A stretch of DNA of 64,000 nt from Xanthobacteraceae bacterium (GTDB lineage: Bacteria > Pseudomonadota > Alphaproteobacteria > Rhizobiales > Xanthobacteraceae): assembly GCA_019454205.1 (NCBI GenBank), contig CP075369.1, forward strand, positions 1,116,001 through 1,180,000. The letters run 5' to 3'. Numbering within the stretch: the first letter of the stretch is position 1; the number at the start of each line of letters is the position of its first letter. Below are positions 50,500 through 59,677 of the stretch, piece after piece. Position numbers and translations under genes: made by a program. Under the pieces are notes generated by a model. The model was not told where the DNA came from. It did no database searches and saw only the letters and a program-made list of their open reading frames with translations.

Positions 50500-52047
50500 A
50501 TGCTTGATCTGGGAACCAGCTTTATCGCTTCTGTCGCCAGAGAATCCAATGCCCTCGCGATTGTCGACGGGGATACACGCTTTACCTATACGGAATGGTA
50601 CGCGCGCATCTCGTCGCTGGTTGCGAGCTTCGATCGGCTGGGCTTCGCGCCGGGCGATCATCTGGTGACGGCGCTGCAAAATCGCTGGGAAGCCGCGACC
50701 CTGCATTGGGCCTGCCAGCTTGCCGGCATTGTAATCACGCCGATCAACTGGCGTTCCAAGTTCGACGAGATCGATTTTTTCATTGAGAATTCCGAAGCTA
50801 AAGGCATCGTTTATGAGCCGGTTTCAGCGGAAGCAGTGCAGCAGTCGCAGCGCGCAAAGAAATGCGTGCGTATTTCCGTCGATGGCAATGAAGATATCCC
50901 GTTCGACGAGATCGTGAATGCGCAGGCGGCTGAAGCCTCGCCGCGGGTGCGGGCGGATGCGTGGTCTGTTATGCTCTATACTTCCGGCACGACTGCGAAG
51001 CCTAAAGGCGTGCCGCGCCGCCAGCGCGCCGAGCGCGCCGCAGCGGTCGCCCATGTCGCGCAGAATTTGTATGGCCGTGGCGAGCGGACTCTTGGCGTGA
51101 TGCCGCTCTACCACACGATGGGCGTGCGTTCGCTCCTTGCGATGTCGGTGATCAACGGTGCGTTCGTTTGCCTGCCGCGTTTCGACGTGCAGGGCGCGCT
51201 GCGTCTTATCGAACAGGAGAAGATCACCAATCTTTATCTTGTGCCGACACTTTACCATGACGTCGTCCATAGCCCGCACTTCTCGAAGTCGAATGTCAGT
51301 TCCGTTCGCAAACTCGGTTTTGCCGGCGCGCCGATGACAGACGGATTGTTGAAAGAACTCGACAAGGCGTTCAAACCGGACCTGTTCGTTAATCATTATG
51401 GTTCGTCCGAAATTTACACCTTTACCATCGACCAGAACGCGGTCGCGAAACCTGGGTCCGCCGGACGTGCCGGCATCAACCAGATGGTGCGCGTCGTGAA
51501 GCTGGGCGCGAAGTCCCCGAACGATGTCGCAGCGGCTGGGGAGGAGGGCGAAATCATCGCGCTGCTCGCTGGCGACGAAAGCTTCGACGGCTACTGGCGC
51601 CGTCCCGAAGCGGACGCGAAGGCATTGCGAGACGGCTGGTATTTCACCGGCGACACCGGCTACTTCGACCAGGACGGTGACCTGTATGTCAGCGGTCGTG
51701 TCGACGACATGATCATCACCGGCGGCGAGAATGTTTCTCCGGTCGAGATCGAGAGCTGCCTGTCGCTTCATCCTGCGGTATCGGAAGTAGCGGTCGTCGG
51801 CCTGCCGGATGAGCGCTGGGGCAAGATCATCGCCGCCTTCATCAGCCGCCGGTCGAAAGTCAGCGAGGCGGAGCTGGACGACCACTGCCGCAAATCCGGG
51901 CTGGCCAATTTCAAGCGCCCGCGCCGCTACGTTTTCGTCAACGAAGTTCCCAAGTCGCCGGTCGGCAAGCTGTTGCGGCGGAAACTCGTTGCCGGGGAAT
52001 ACACCGAAGAACAACAGACAGGTTTGCAGAACAAGGAAACGGCATAA
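50500..52047 (+). CDS. AMP-forming acyl/aryl-CoA synthetase (system 2)
   Basis: ANL-superfamily ligase of 515 residues. P-loop MLYTSGTTAKPKGVPRRQ, A5 region VNHYGSSEIYTF, hinge DGWYFTGDTGYFDQDGDLYV, VDDMIITGGENVSPVEIE, catalytic Lys490 in PKSPVGK, an exact PK-x-x-x-GK acetylation-type motif. It follows the molybdenum hydroxylase by five bases and overlaps the crotonase by one base (TAATG). Its acid substrate probably comes from the same pathway as the hydroxylase and the Liv transporter downstream. Confidence 0.92.
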   Translation: MLDLGTSFIASVARESNALAIVDGDTRFTYTEWYARISSLVASFDRLGFAPGDHLVTALQNRWEAATLHWACQLAGIVITPINWRSKFDEIDFFIENSEAKGIVYEPVSAEAVQQSQRAKKCVRISVDGNEDIPFDEIVNAQAAEASPRVRADAWSVMLYTSGTTAKPKGVPRRQRAERAAAVAHVAQNLYGRGERTLGVMPLYHTMGVRSLLAMSVINGAFVCLPRFDVQGALRLIEQEKITNLYLVPTLYHDVVHSPHFSKSNVSSVRKLGFAGAPMTDGLLKELDKAFKPDLFVNHYGSSEIYTFTIDQNAVAKPGSAGRAGINQMVRVVKLGAKSPNDVAAAGEEGEIIALLAGDESFDGYWRRPEADAKALRDGWYFTGDTGYFDQDGDLYVSGRVDDMIITGGENVSPVEIESCLSLHPAVSEVAVVGLPDERWGKIIAAFISRRSKVSEAELDDHCRKSGLANFKRPRRYVFVNEVPKSPVGKLLRRKLVAGEYTEEQQTGLQNKETA

Positions 52048-52850
52048 TGGCTCTCAAACAATTCAACGATCCGCGGCTCGCGCAGCTCGACGGGTTTCGC
52101 GTCGAGGTCGATCCGGCGCAGCAACGCGCCGACGTAATTCTCGACCGTCCGCCGTTCAACATCGTGTCGATGGCACAGCGCGACCAGTTGCGCCTCGTAT
52201 TCGAATATCTCGACGAGGACGATGCGGTGCGCGTGATCGTGCTGCGCGGCATTGGCGAGAACTTCTCGAGCGGCGGCAACATCAAGGGCTTCATGGAGGC
52301 CTCGCCGGAACATGTCTCGAAACTGGCGTGGAACATCGCCGCGCCGGCGCGCTGCTCCAAGCCGGTAGTCGCCGCCGCACGCGGTTACTGTTTCGGTGTC
52401 GGCTTCGAAATCACGCTCGCCTGCGATTTCCGCCTCGCATCCGAAACCGCGCAATACGCGTTGCCCGAGCAGAAGCTTGGCCAAATTCCCGGATCCGGCG
52501 GATCTGCGCGTTTGCAGAAGATGATCGGTATTACGCGCACAAAGGATGTCGTGATGCGCTCGCGCCGTATCAAGGCGAAGCAGGCTTACGACTGGGGCGT
52601 GGTCACCGAGTGCGTGCCCGACGACAAGCTGGAGTCGGCTACCGACGCGCTGGTAAAAGAACTTTGCGAATTCTCGCCGCTCGCGCAGCGCACGGCGAAG
52701 AAACTCTTGAACGATTCAGAGGACGCAAACCTCACGATCGGAATTGAACTGGAAGGGCACTGCTACAGCAGGCTCCGCCAGTCCGATGACTTCCGCGAAG
52801 GCGTCGAGGCGTTCCACGCCAAGCGTCCGCCGAAGTTCAAGGGAAGCTGA
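52047..52850 (+). CDS. Enoyl-CoA hydratase/isomerase (crotonase, system 2)
   Basis: A 267-residue crotonase. GIGENFSSGGNIKGF is the oxyanion region; CFGVGFEITLACDF and YALPEQKLGQIPGSGG hold both catalytic Glu positions. The first loop reads GVGFE rather than GGGxE. Some dienoyl-CoA and ring-opening hydratases look like this, but assignment beyond the family is not possible. One-base overlap with the ligase. A small CCGGC-CTTC-GCCGG hairpin follows at 52860-52873, before the binding-protein gene. Confidence 0.88.
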   Translation: MALKQFNDPRLAQLDGFRVEVDPAQQRADVILDRPPFNIVSMAQRDQLRLVFEYLDEDDAVRVIVLRGIGENFSSGGNIKGFMEASPEHVSKLAWNIAAPARCSKPVVAAARGYCFGVGFEITLACDFRLASETAQYALPEQKLGQIPGSGGSARLQKMIGITRTKDVVMRSRRIKAKQAYDWGVVTECVPDDKLESATDALVKELCEFSPLAQRTAKKLLNDSEDANLTIGIELEGHCYSRLRQSDDFREGVEAFHAKRPPKFKGS

Positions 52851-52907
52851 GTGCACCTTCCGGCCTTCGCCGGGCGGTGAAACAGAGAAGACGAAAGGGA
52901 GGAAACA

Positions 52908-54074
52908 ATGCGCTTAATGAAATACGCGGCAGCCGCGGCGATGGCGATGTGGTCGCTGTCGGCGGTTGCACAAGAGCCGATCCGTATCGGCGTAGTCACG
53001 CCGCTCAGCGGCACCTATGCCGGCATCGGTCAGCAGGTTCGTTGGGGTCTCGAACTCGCAGCGAAAGAGATCAACGACGCTGGCGGCATCAAGGGCCGCA
53101 AGCTTGAGCTGATCTTCGAAGACGAGGAAGCCAACCCGTCGGTTGCCGTGCAGAAGGCTGAAAAGCTGATTCAGGTGAACAAGGTGCACTTCGTCACCGG
53201 CACCGTGAACTCGGCATCCACGCTTGCGGTTGGGCAGCTTGCCGAACGTTCTGGCGTGCTGATCGCGACTACCGTGTCGTTCGCCGACTCGATCACCGGC
53301 GACCGCTGCTCTCCCAACGTGTTCCGCGTGAACGCAAAGGCGGGCCAGCAATCGGCGGCGCTTGCCGCGTGGCTCGCGAAGGAGAAGCCGAAGTCGACGG
53401 TCTACTTCCTCGGACCCGACTATGAAATGGGCCGCTCGACGGTTGCCGCGTTCAAGGCGAACGTGCTCCGCGTCGGCGCGAACCCGGTCGGCGAAGTGTT
53501 CGCTCCGCTCGATACCAAGGACTACACGCAGTACTTCGGTCAGCTTCGTGCCGCGCGCGCGCAGGTGCTCTATACCTCCGTCGCGGGCAACGACACGGTT
53601 CGTCTCTTCACCCAGCTCGCCGAGTTCGGCCTGCTGAAGAGCCTTACCGTGCTCGGCGCTTCCGGCACCGTGACGGCGCAGAACATCGGCGCCATCGGAC
53701 CGGCCGCGGAAGGCTTCGTGACCGGCGTCGGTTACTCGGCCGAAATCAAAACGCCGGAGAACCAGAAGTTCCTCGCCGCGTTCCGCGCCGCCTTCAAGGC
53801 GGACCCGGATCTCTACGGCGCCGACTCCTATGGTCTCCTGTTCGCCTACAAGGCGGCGTTCGAGAAGGCCGGCACCACGGACACCGACAAGATGCGTGAA
53901 GCATTCCGCGGTCTGAAGTGGAACACGCCGCAGGGCGAAAAGACGATCCGTCCCGGCGATCACCAGGCGATCCAGCCGATGTATGTGGTCCGCGTTCAGA
54001 ACGGCAAGTTCGTGATCGCGAACCAGATCAGCGGCGACGAAGCGATCGGCGAAGATACCTGCAAACGCTTCTAA
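52908..54074 (+). CDS. ABC transporter substrate-binding protein, Liv type, Sec-exported (cluster 2)
   Basis: Periplasmic type I binding protein, 388 residues, with a Sec signal (MRLMKYAAAAAMAMWSLSAV, cleavage near AQE). The mature start PIRIGVVTPLSGTYAGIGQQ is standard. A GGGAGGAAAC site precedes the ATG. Together with the following H, M, G and F genes this is a complete importer, co-directional with the molybdenum hydroxylase and CoA ligase. Confidence 0.92.
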   Translation: MRLMKYAAAAAMAMWSLSAVAQEPIRIGVVTPLSGTYAGIGQQVRWGLELAAKEINDAGGIKGRKLELIFEDEEANPSVAVQKAEKLIQVNKVHFVTGTVNSASTLAVGQLAERSGVLIATTVSFADSITGDRCSPNVFRVNAKAGQQSAALAAWLAKEKPKSTVYFLGPDYEMGRSTVAAFKANVLRVGANPVGEVFAPLDTKDYTQYFGQLRAARAQVLYTSVAGNDTVRLFTQLAEFGLLKSLTVLGASGTVTAQNIGAIGPAAEGFVTGVGYSAEIKTPENQKFLAAFRAAFKADPDLYGADSYGLLFAYKAAFEKAGTTDTDKMREAFRGLKWNTPQGEKTIRPGDHQAIQPMYVVRVQNGKFVIANQISGDEAIGEDTCKRF

Positions 54075-54106
54075 GAAAATAGACGGCGCCGGGAGAGGGG
54101 AAGGAC

Positions 54107-55000
54107 ATGATTGAAGTGCTGGATTACGTGCAATTCGTGCTTGCACCGCAAGTCGTGACCGGACTCACTCTCGGCGTCGCCGTTATTCTGGTGGCGCTCG
54201 GGCTGACCATCATTTTCGGTCTGCTCGACGTCATCAACATGTCTCACGGCGAATTCTACGCGCTCGGCGCATTCATGGCGCTGGCGCTTTCCTGGATCGG
54301 CGTGCCGTTCTGGCTGCTGCTGGTTCTCGTGCCCCTAGCGATGCTCCCGATCGGTTATGTGGTCGAACGCTCGCTGATACAGCGCGTATTCAATTCGAAG
54401 GACCGGCACGTGACCACGCTGCTGCTGACCTTCGGCTTCGGCCTTGTGCTTGAAGAAGTCATCAAGCTGATCTTCGGTCCGAACCCCTACAAGCCTGAAA
54501 CGCCGATCCGTGGCGCGGTCGAGGTGTTCGGCATCTTCATTCCGAATTACCGCCTGTTCTTGATGGTCGCGGGGGGTGCGGTCATCATCGCCGTCGCGCT
54601 CATTGTGTATCGGACCAAGTGGGGTGCGATTGTTCGCGCCGCCGCGTTCGACCGCAACATGGCGGCGTCGCTGGGCGTTCCGGTGCATCGCGTGTACGCG
54701 ATTGCATTTGCCTTTGGGGTAGCGTTGGCGGGTCTCGCCGGCGTGTTGCTCGCGCCGATCTATTCCGTTTTCCCGACCATGGGCCGCGATTTCATTCTGC
54801 TTGCGTTCACCGTGGTGATCGTTGGCGGCATGGGGTCGATTGCCGGTGCCGTGGTTGCGGGTTTGTTTCTCACGCAGGTGCAAGCCATTGCCTCGCTTTA
54901 TATATCGCCGGTGTGGAGCGATCCCATCGTGTTCGGGATCATGGTCGTGATGCTGATGGTCCGGCCGCAGGGCCTTTACGGGAGGCTCGGCCATGCGTGA
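54107..55000 (+). CDS. livH: Liv-type ABC transporter permease LivH (cluster 2)
   Basis: Permease of 297 residues. GLTLGVAVILVALGLTIIFG, INMSHGEFYALGAFMAL and FTVVIVGGMGSIAGA are LivH hallmarks. It lies 32 bases after the binding protein and overlaps livM by eight bases. Confidence 0.92.
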   Translation: MIEVLDYVQFVLAPQVVTGLTLGVAVILVALGLTIIFGLLDVINMSHGEFYALGAFMALALSWIGVPFWLLLVLVPLAMLPIGYVVERSLIQRVFNSKDRHVTTLLLTFGFGLVLEEVIKLIFGPNPYKPETPIRGAVEVFGIFIPNYRLFLMVAGGAVIIAVALIVYRTKWGAIVRAAAFDRNMAASLGVPVHRVYAIAFAFGVALAGLAGVLLAPIYSVFPTMGRDFILLAFTVVIVGGMGSIAGAVVAGLFLTQVQAIASLYISPVWSDPIVFGIMVVMLMVRPQGLYGRLGHA

Positions 55001-55982
55001 CGCACTATCGAACTCGATGCGCGCGAGCCATCTGCTCGCGCTGCTTCTGCTGGCTGTCGGCCTCGCATTCGCGGCATTTGGTGCCGCGACCAATGACACC
55101 TTTTATCTACGGCTCGCGACCGAAGCGCTGATCTTCGCCGGGCTGGCGCTCGCAGTGGATATTCTGCTCGGCTATACGGGTCTACTGTCGCTGGGGCAGG
55201 CGATGTTCTTTGGCCTCGGCGCTTATGTGTCGGCGGTGTCGCTGATCGCGGTGAACTCGTTCTGGCTGGCGTTCGGCGCGGCGTTCGTCACCGGAATTCT
55301 GACTGGCATCGTCGGCGGGATTATCGCGAACCGCGTGCGCGGCGTTTATTTTGCGCTGATTACTTTCGGCATGGCGCAGGTCGTGGCCAAGATTATCTAC
55401 AACACACGCTCGCTGGGTGCATCCGACGGGCTGATCGGCGTGCCGATTGTGAAGATCAATCTCGGCCTGTTCGTGTTGTCGAGCGATAATCCGGTAGGCT
55501 TCTTCCTGTTCGTCGTCGCCTATATCGGTATCCTCTATATGCTGGCCGCGTATCTGCTCGACACGCCGTTTGGGCGCCTCCTGATCGCGTTGAAGGCTAA
55601 CGAGCGCCGTGTGCCCTTTCTCGGTTATCACGTTACTTCCGCGCGTCTGGCCGCTTATGTCTTTGCCGCCACGATCGCATCGCTATCGGGCGCGCTGTAT
55701 CCGATGCTGCGCGGTTTCGCTTCGCCGGAACTTCTGTTCTTCGCTACATCGGGCAACGCGGTGATTACCGTGATTACCGGCGGCGTCGGTACGCTGATTG
55801 GTGCTATTTACGGCAGCGTGATCCTGACAATCGTCAAATCCTATGTCGGGAGCTGGACCGAGCATCACCTGATCTTCATCGGCATTATGTTTATGCTGGT
55901 CGTGATCTTCCTCCCAAATGGACTGATGGGAGTGATCCGCCCACGCATCGAGAAAATCATCGGCAGGAGGGCGCAGTCATGA
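54993..55982 (+). CDS. livM: Liv-type ABC transporter permease LivM (cluster 2)
   Basis: Permease of 329 residues with DILLGYTGLLSLGQAMFFGL and the cytoplasmic loop LKANERRVPFLGYHVTSARL. In the usual motif GxxSxGHAxF the His is Gln here (SLGQAMF), a variant frequent in urea- and amide-type systems. Overlaps livH by eight bases and livG by four. Confidence 0.92.
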   Translation: MRDALSNSMRASHLLALLLLAVGLAFAAFGAATNDTFYLRLATEALIFAGLALAVDILLGYTGLLSLGQAMFFGLGAYVSAVSLIAVNSFWLAFGAAFVTGILTGIVGGIIANRVRGVYFALITFGMAQVVAKIIYNTRSLGASDGLIGVPIVKINLGLFVLSSDNPVGFFLFVVAYIGILYMLAAYLLDTPFGRLLIALKANERRVPFLGYHVTSARLAAYVFAATIASLSGALYPMLRGFASPELLFFATSGNAVITVITGGVGTLIGAIYGSVILTIVKSYVGSWTEHHLIFIGIMFMLVVIFLPNGLMGVIRPRIEKIIGRRAQS

Positions 55983-56722
55983 GCACTCCGGTTCTCGAAG
56001 CGCGCGATCTCTCCATCCGCTTCGGTGGTCTGTGCGCGGTCGATGGCGTCTCTTTTGCCGCGGAAAGAAACAAGATCACCACGATCATCGGGCCGAACGG
56101 CGCAGGAAAGTCCACGCTGTTCAATCTCATTAGCGGGCTGCTGCGGCCGCAAAGCGGTGTGGTGCTGGTGGACGGCAAGGAATACCGCAACACCAGTCCT
56201 AATGTCATGCAGCATGCCGGGCTGGCGCGTTCGTTCCAGATCACGAATCTTTTTTTCGAGCTTCCCGTCGCCGAGAACATTCGTCTTGCGTCGCAAATTC
56301 TGGAGCCGAAAACCCACTGGGCATTTCCGGTTCGCTCAAGCAAGGTAGCTGCGCAGCGCGTAAATGAATTGCTCGACCGCTTCGGTCTTGCAGACAAGGC
56401 TGATTATCTGGCGGGTGCACTCTCGCACGGCGAGCAGCGCCGCCTTGAGATTGCAGTCTCGCTCGCCTGCAAGCCGAAGATCCTGCTGCTGGACGAACCC
56501 ACGCAGGGCATGAGCCACGGCGATACCGAGAATACCGCCAACCTGATCCGCTCGCTGACCAGCGATGTCACCGTGCTTCTGATCGAGCACGACATCGGTC
56601 TCGTGATGAAGATTTCAGACCGGGTGCTCGTCATGCACCAGGGCCAGAAACTCGCGGAAGGATCGCCCGGCGAAGTACGCGCAAACCCGGCGGTGCAGGC
56701 CGCCTATTTCGGACACGCCTGA
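55979..56722 (+). CDS. livG: Liv-type ABC transporter ATP-binding protein LivG (cluster 2)
   Basis: ATPase of 247 residues. Walker A GPNGAGKST, signature LSHGEQRRLE, Walker B LLLDEPTQGMSHGD. Starts inside the end of livM (ATGA) and shares one base with livF. Confidence 0.93.
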   Translation: MSTPVLEARDLSIRFGGLCAVDGVSFAAERNKITTIIGPNGAGKSTLFNLISGLLRPQSGVVLVDGKEYRNTSPNVMQHAGLARSFQITNLFFELPVAENIRLASQILEPKTHWAFPVRSSKVAAQRVNELLDRFGLADKADYLAGALSHGEQRRLEIAVSLACKPKILLLDEPTQGMSHGDTENTANLIRSLTSDVTVLLIEHDIGLVMKISDRVLVMHQGQKLAEGSPGEVRANPAVQAAYFGHA

Positions 56723-57429
56723 TGCTGTCGCTGCAGAACATCCACGTCCACTACGGCCTCAGCCACATCATCCACGGCATCGACCTCGATGTGACAAACG
56801 GTGAGGTGGTCGGCATCTTCGGCCGCAACGGCGTCGGCAAGACCACCTTGCTGCGCACCATCGCAGGCTGGATCAAGCCCAGCGACGGCAATGTGCGCCT
56901 TGCGGGCGAAAACATCGAAGGCATGGCGCCGGACAGGATTTGCCGCAAGGGCGTCGGCTTCGTTCCGGAAGACCGCAGGATTTTTCCCGGCCTGACAGTC
57001 GAGGAAAACCTTACCCTGGGCTTTCTACAGGTGCCGCAACGCTCGCGTGCGGAAAACCAGGCCGCGCTGGATGCCGTCTATCGCCGCCTGCCGCGGCTGA
57101 AGGAACGCCGCGCGCAACTCGGCACCACCTTGTCGGGCGGCGAACAGCAGATGCTGGCGATGGCCCGCGTCATGATAGGCGACGCAAAATTGCTACTGAT
57201 CGACGAGCCGAGCGAAGGGCTGGCTCCGATGATCGTCGATGACGTCTACGCCGTCATTTCCGAGATGAAAGCGGAGAATCGCACCATCCTGCTGGTCGAA
57301 CAGAACGTCAGCCTCGCGTTGAAGGTTTGCGACCGCTTCGTCGCCATCGAGCGCGGCAAAATCGTGCTGGCCGGTAGCGCGCGGAACGAAAGCGACTGCA
57401 AGAAGCTGTTCGAGGTGATCGCGGTCTAG
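56722..57429 (+). CDS. livF: Liv-type ABC transporter ATP-binding protein LivF (cluster 2)
   Basis: ATPase of 235 residues. Walker A GRNGVGKTT, LSGGEQQML, Walker B LLIDEPSEGLAP, and the marker FVPEDRRIFPGLTVEENL. Ends the second catabolic operon, converging on a small minus-strand membrane protein with seven bases between. Confidence 0.93.
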   Translation: MLSLQNIHVHYGLSHIIHGIDLDVTNGEVVGIFGRNGVGKTTLLRTIAGWIKPSDGNVRLAGENIEGMAPDRICRKGVGFVPEDRRIFPGLTVEENLTLGFLQVPQRSRAENQAALDAVYRRLPRLKERRAQLGTTLSGGEQQMLAMARVMIGDAKLLLIDEPSEGLAPMIVDDVYAVISEMKAENRTILLVEQNVSLALKVCDRFVAIERGKIVLAGSARNESDCKKLFEVIAV

Positions 57430-57436
57430 CGCGGCA

Positions 57437-57739
57437 TCAGCGGCCGGAAAGCCGCGCGCGGAAATATGCGATGCCGCCCACCACGACGATGGTGGCGATA
57501 AGCAGCGGAATCCAGATCAGCACCACGCTGGCGAAGATCAGGAATACGATTGCGCCGATCAGCAACAGGCCGAGCAGCGAAGCCATTGCGTAGAAAATGC
57601 GCTTGTGCAGGGGCAAGGCCTTGAACGCATTCGCGCTGTCTTCGAAGGAAATATAGACCCATTCCTCTCCGCGCTCGCGGCGGCGCGACGGATCGGGCGG
57701 AATGATCTCGATCTTGTCGTCTTTGTTGTCCGTGCTCAT
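57437..57739 (-). CDS. Small membrane protein, unknown function
   Basis: A 100-residue protein starting at the ATG at 57739. Acidic N-terminus (MSTDNKDDKIEIIPPDPS), a soluble stretch with GEEWVYISFEDSANAFKALP, then two hydrophobic helices and a basic end (YFRARLSGR). I recognise no family with confidence. The longer open frame to 58009 overlaps the SDR gene and is not used. It is 32 bases downstream of the SDR on the same strand, possibly co-transcribed. Confidence 0.7.
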   Translation of the reverse strand: MSTDNKDDKIEIIPPDPSRRRERGEEWVYISFEDSANAFKALPLHKRIFYAMASLLGLLLIGAIVFLIFASVVLIWIPLLIATIVVVGGIAYFRARLSGR

Positions 57740-57771
57740 CGGATTGCGCCGCGTGAGGGAATGACGTCTCT

Positions 57772-58518
57772 TTATATCCCCTTCGCCAGAAAGCCGCCAT
57801 CGACCGGAATATCGGCACCCGTGACATAGCTCGCCTCGTCGGAGGCGAGAAAGATTGCGGCACCCTGCAATTCCGGCAGCTCGCCGAAACGCCTCATCGG
57901 TGTCCGCGCGGTGGCGTTTGCCACGCGGTCCGGCTTCATTGCGCTGGTGAGTTCGGTGGCAAAATAACCCGGCGAAATGGAATTCACGCGCACTTTGTCC
58001 GCAGCCCATTCTGCCGCAAGCGTGCGTGTGTATGCGATCACGCCATGCTTGCTCGCGGCGTAGGGCGCGGCGAGGGGCCAGCCGCGATACCCGGCCAGCG
58101 AAGCGATGCTGATGATCGCGCCGCCTCTGCCTTTCATGTGCGGATAGGCCGCCTGACAGCAGAAGAATACGCTGTTCAGGTTGGTGTCGATTACCGCATC
58201 GTATTCTTCTTCGCTCAGTTCCGCCGAAGGCTTGATGTAGGTGATGCCCTGGCTATTGACGAGAATGTCGATGCCGCCAAGCCGCTGCGTCATCAGGTTG
58301 ATTGCAGCCGCGCAGGCTTTTGCCCCGCGCATGTCCGCGGCATGGCTGAGTGCGTGCGGATCCAGTCTCTTCAGCGTTGCGAGGACGGCGTCGATTTTTT
58401 CCTGCCGCCTGCCGATGATGCCGACATGCGCGCCTTCGCGGGCAAACCCTTCCGCGATGCTTGCGCCGATGCCGCTGGAGCCGCCAACTACGATGGCCTT
58501 CTTGTTTTGCAAACGCAT
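57772..58518 (-). CDS. Short-chain dehydrogenase/reductase
   Basis: A 248-residue classical SDR. Cofactor motif VVGGSSGIGASIAEGF with Arg-Arg after the second strand (IIGRR) favouring NADP, then LVNSQG in place of the usual NNAG, Ser in IISIASLAG, and catalytic YAASK. The ATG at 58518 has a GGAGGGAG site. It probably oxidises or reduces an alcohol or beta-hydroxyacyl intermediate; the substrate is not readable. Divergent from the third Liv operon. Confidence 0.9.
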   Translation of the reverse strand: MRLQNKKAIVVGGSSGIGASIAEGFAREGAHVGIIGRRQEKIDAVLATLKRLDPHALSHAADMRGAKACAAAINLMTQRLGGIDILVNSQGITYIKPSAELSEEEYDAVIDTNLNSVFFCCQAAYPHMKGRGGAIISIASLAGYRGWPLAAPYAASKHGVIAYTRTLAAEWAADKVRVNSISPGYFATELTSAMKPDRVANATARTPMRRFGELPELQGAAIFLASDEASYVTGADIPVDGGFLAKGI

Positions 58519-58638
58519 GCTCCCTCCGGGTTTGCGCTTCCGGCGCAATTCTTTTCGCGTGCGCCCGGGTGCGCAAGGCCGCACGTAGTTTTACGATTCT
58601 TCCTTTCGCACTCGCAGCAAAATCGAGGGGCGGAGAAA

Positions 58639-58660
58639 TTCAAGCAAGCGCTTGACTGAA
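58639..58660. promoter_or_regulatory. Operator-like palindrome between SDR and third Liv operon
   Basis: TTCA-AG-CAAGCGCTTG-AC-TGAA: a perfect 10-base core CAAGCGCTTG with matching outer TTCA/TGAA arms, 22 bases in all. It overlaps a possible -35 TTGACT (58652). It lies in the 283-base divergent gap, 121 bases from the SDR start and about 140 from livH, suiting a dimeric TetR- or GntR-type repressor of both units. Confidence 0.5.
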
Positions 58661-58801
58661 AGTTTTTGCCCACGGTAGCGTGATGCCGCCTCACGGGACG
58701 AGAATCTCGCGCGGCAGACCGTAAAAGAAGCCGGAAATCGGCCGGCGGTCCAAGGCGGCAAGAGCTGAAAAAGCCGAAGACCGCCGATGAAGGGGAGGAA
58801 C

Positions 58802-59674
58802 GTGGCGGATTTTGCGCAACAGCTGATCAACGGCGCGGCTGCGGGCTGTATCTACGGCCTGATCGCGCTCGGCTTCGTGCTGATCTACAAAGCGACCGAA
58901 ATGGTCAACTTCGCGCAGGGCGATCTGATGATGCTCGGCGCGTTCGTCGCGCTCAGCCTCATCACCGGCGCGGGCATGAACTACTGGCTCGCTTTCTTCT
59001 GCGCCATCGCGATCATGGCCGTGTTCGGCTATTTGCTCGATGCCATCGTTCTGCGCCGCGTAATCGGGCAGCCGCAATTTGCGATCGTGATGCTCACCAT
59101 CGGTCTCGGCTTCGTGTTCCGTTCTGCCGCGTCGATGATCTGGGGCACCGATACGCGCGGCTTCGAGACGCCGTTTACCGGCGGGGTCCAGAATTTTGCC
59201 GGCTTCGTCATCGCGGACGTGAATATCTCGATCATCGTTGGCACTGCGTTGCTGTGCCTTGCGCTCTACGCCTTCTTCCGTTTCACGCGCGTCGGCATCG
59301 CGATGCAGGCGGTGTCGCAGAACCAGCTTGCCGCTTATTACATGGGCATCCCGGTCAAGACGATCTTCTCGCTGATCTGGGCGATTTCCGCGGGCGTCGC
59401 GGCGGTTGCCGGAATTTTGCTGGCGCCTGTGGTGTTGATCGACGTGAACATCGGTCTGATCGGCTTGAAGGCCTTTGCGGCCGCGGTGCTCGGCGGTTTC
59501 GGTTCGATCCCCGGCGCGGTGGTCGGCGGCATCATCATCGGCATCATCGAGCAGTTCTCCGGCATTTATCTCAAGGAAGGTTTCAAGGATATCGCTGCCT
59601 ATGCCGTGATCCTCGCAGTATTGATTTTCTATCCGCAGGGCATGTTCGGTGCGGTCGGAAGGAAGCGGGTGTAG
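58802..59674 (+). CDS. livH: Liv-type ABC transporter permease LivH (cluster 3)
   Basis: Permease of 290 residues. I place the start at the GTG at 58802, which has AAGGGGAGGA four bases upstream; the ATG at 58787 overlaps that site. GAAAGCIYGLIALGFVLIYK and MVNFAQGDLMMLGAF are LivH features, with Gln replacing the His of the usual FAHG. First gene of the third transporter set. Confidence 0.92.
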   Translation: MADFAQQLINGAAAGCIYGLIALGFVLIYKATEMVNFAQGDLMMLGAFVALSLITGAGMNYWLAFFCAIAIMAVFGYLLDAIVLRRVIGQPQFAIVMLTIGLGFVFRSAASMIWGTDTRGFETPFTGGVQNFAGFVIADVNISIIVGTALLCLALYAFFRFTRVGIAMQAVSQNQLAAYYMGIPVKTIFSLIWAISAGVAAVAGILLAPVVLIDVNIGLIGLKAFAAAVLGGFGSIPGAVVGGIIIGIIEQFSGIYLKEGFKDIAAYAVILAVLIFYPQGMFGAVGRKRV

Positions 59675-59677
59675 GCC

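Noticed and set aside
57440..57455. GCGGC/GCCGC hairpin after livF of cluster 2
   Set aside because: It lies inside the coding end of the minus-strand membrane protein and has a short stem; likely chance in GC-rich DNA.
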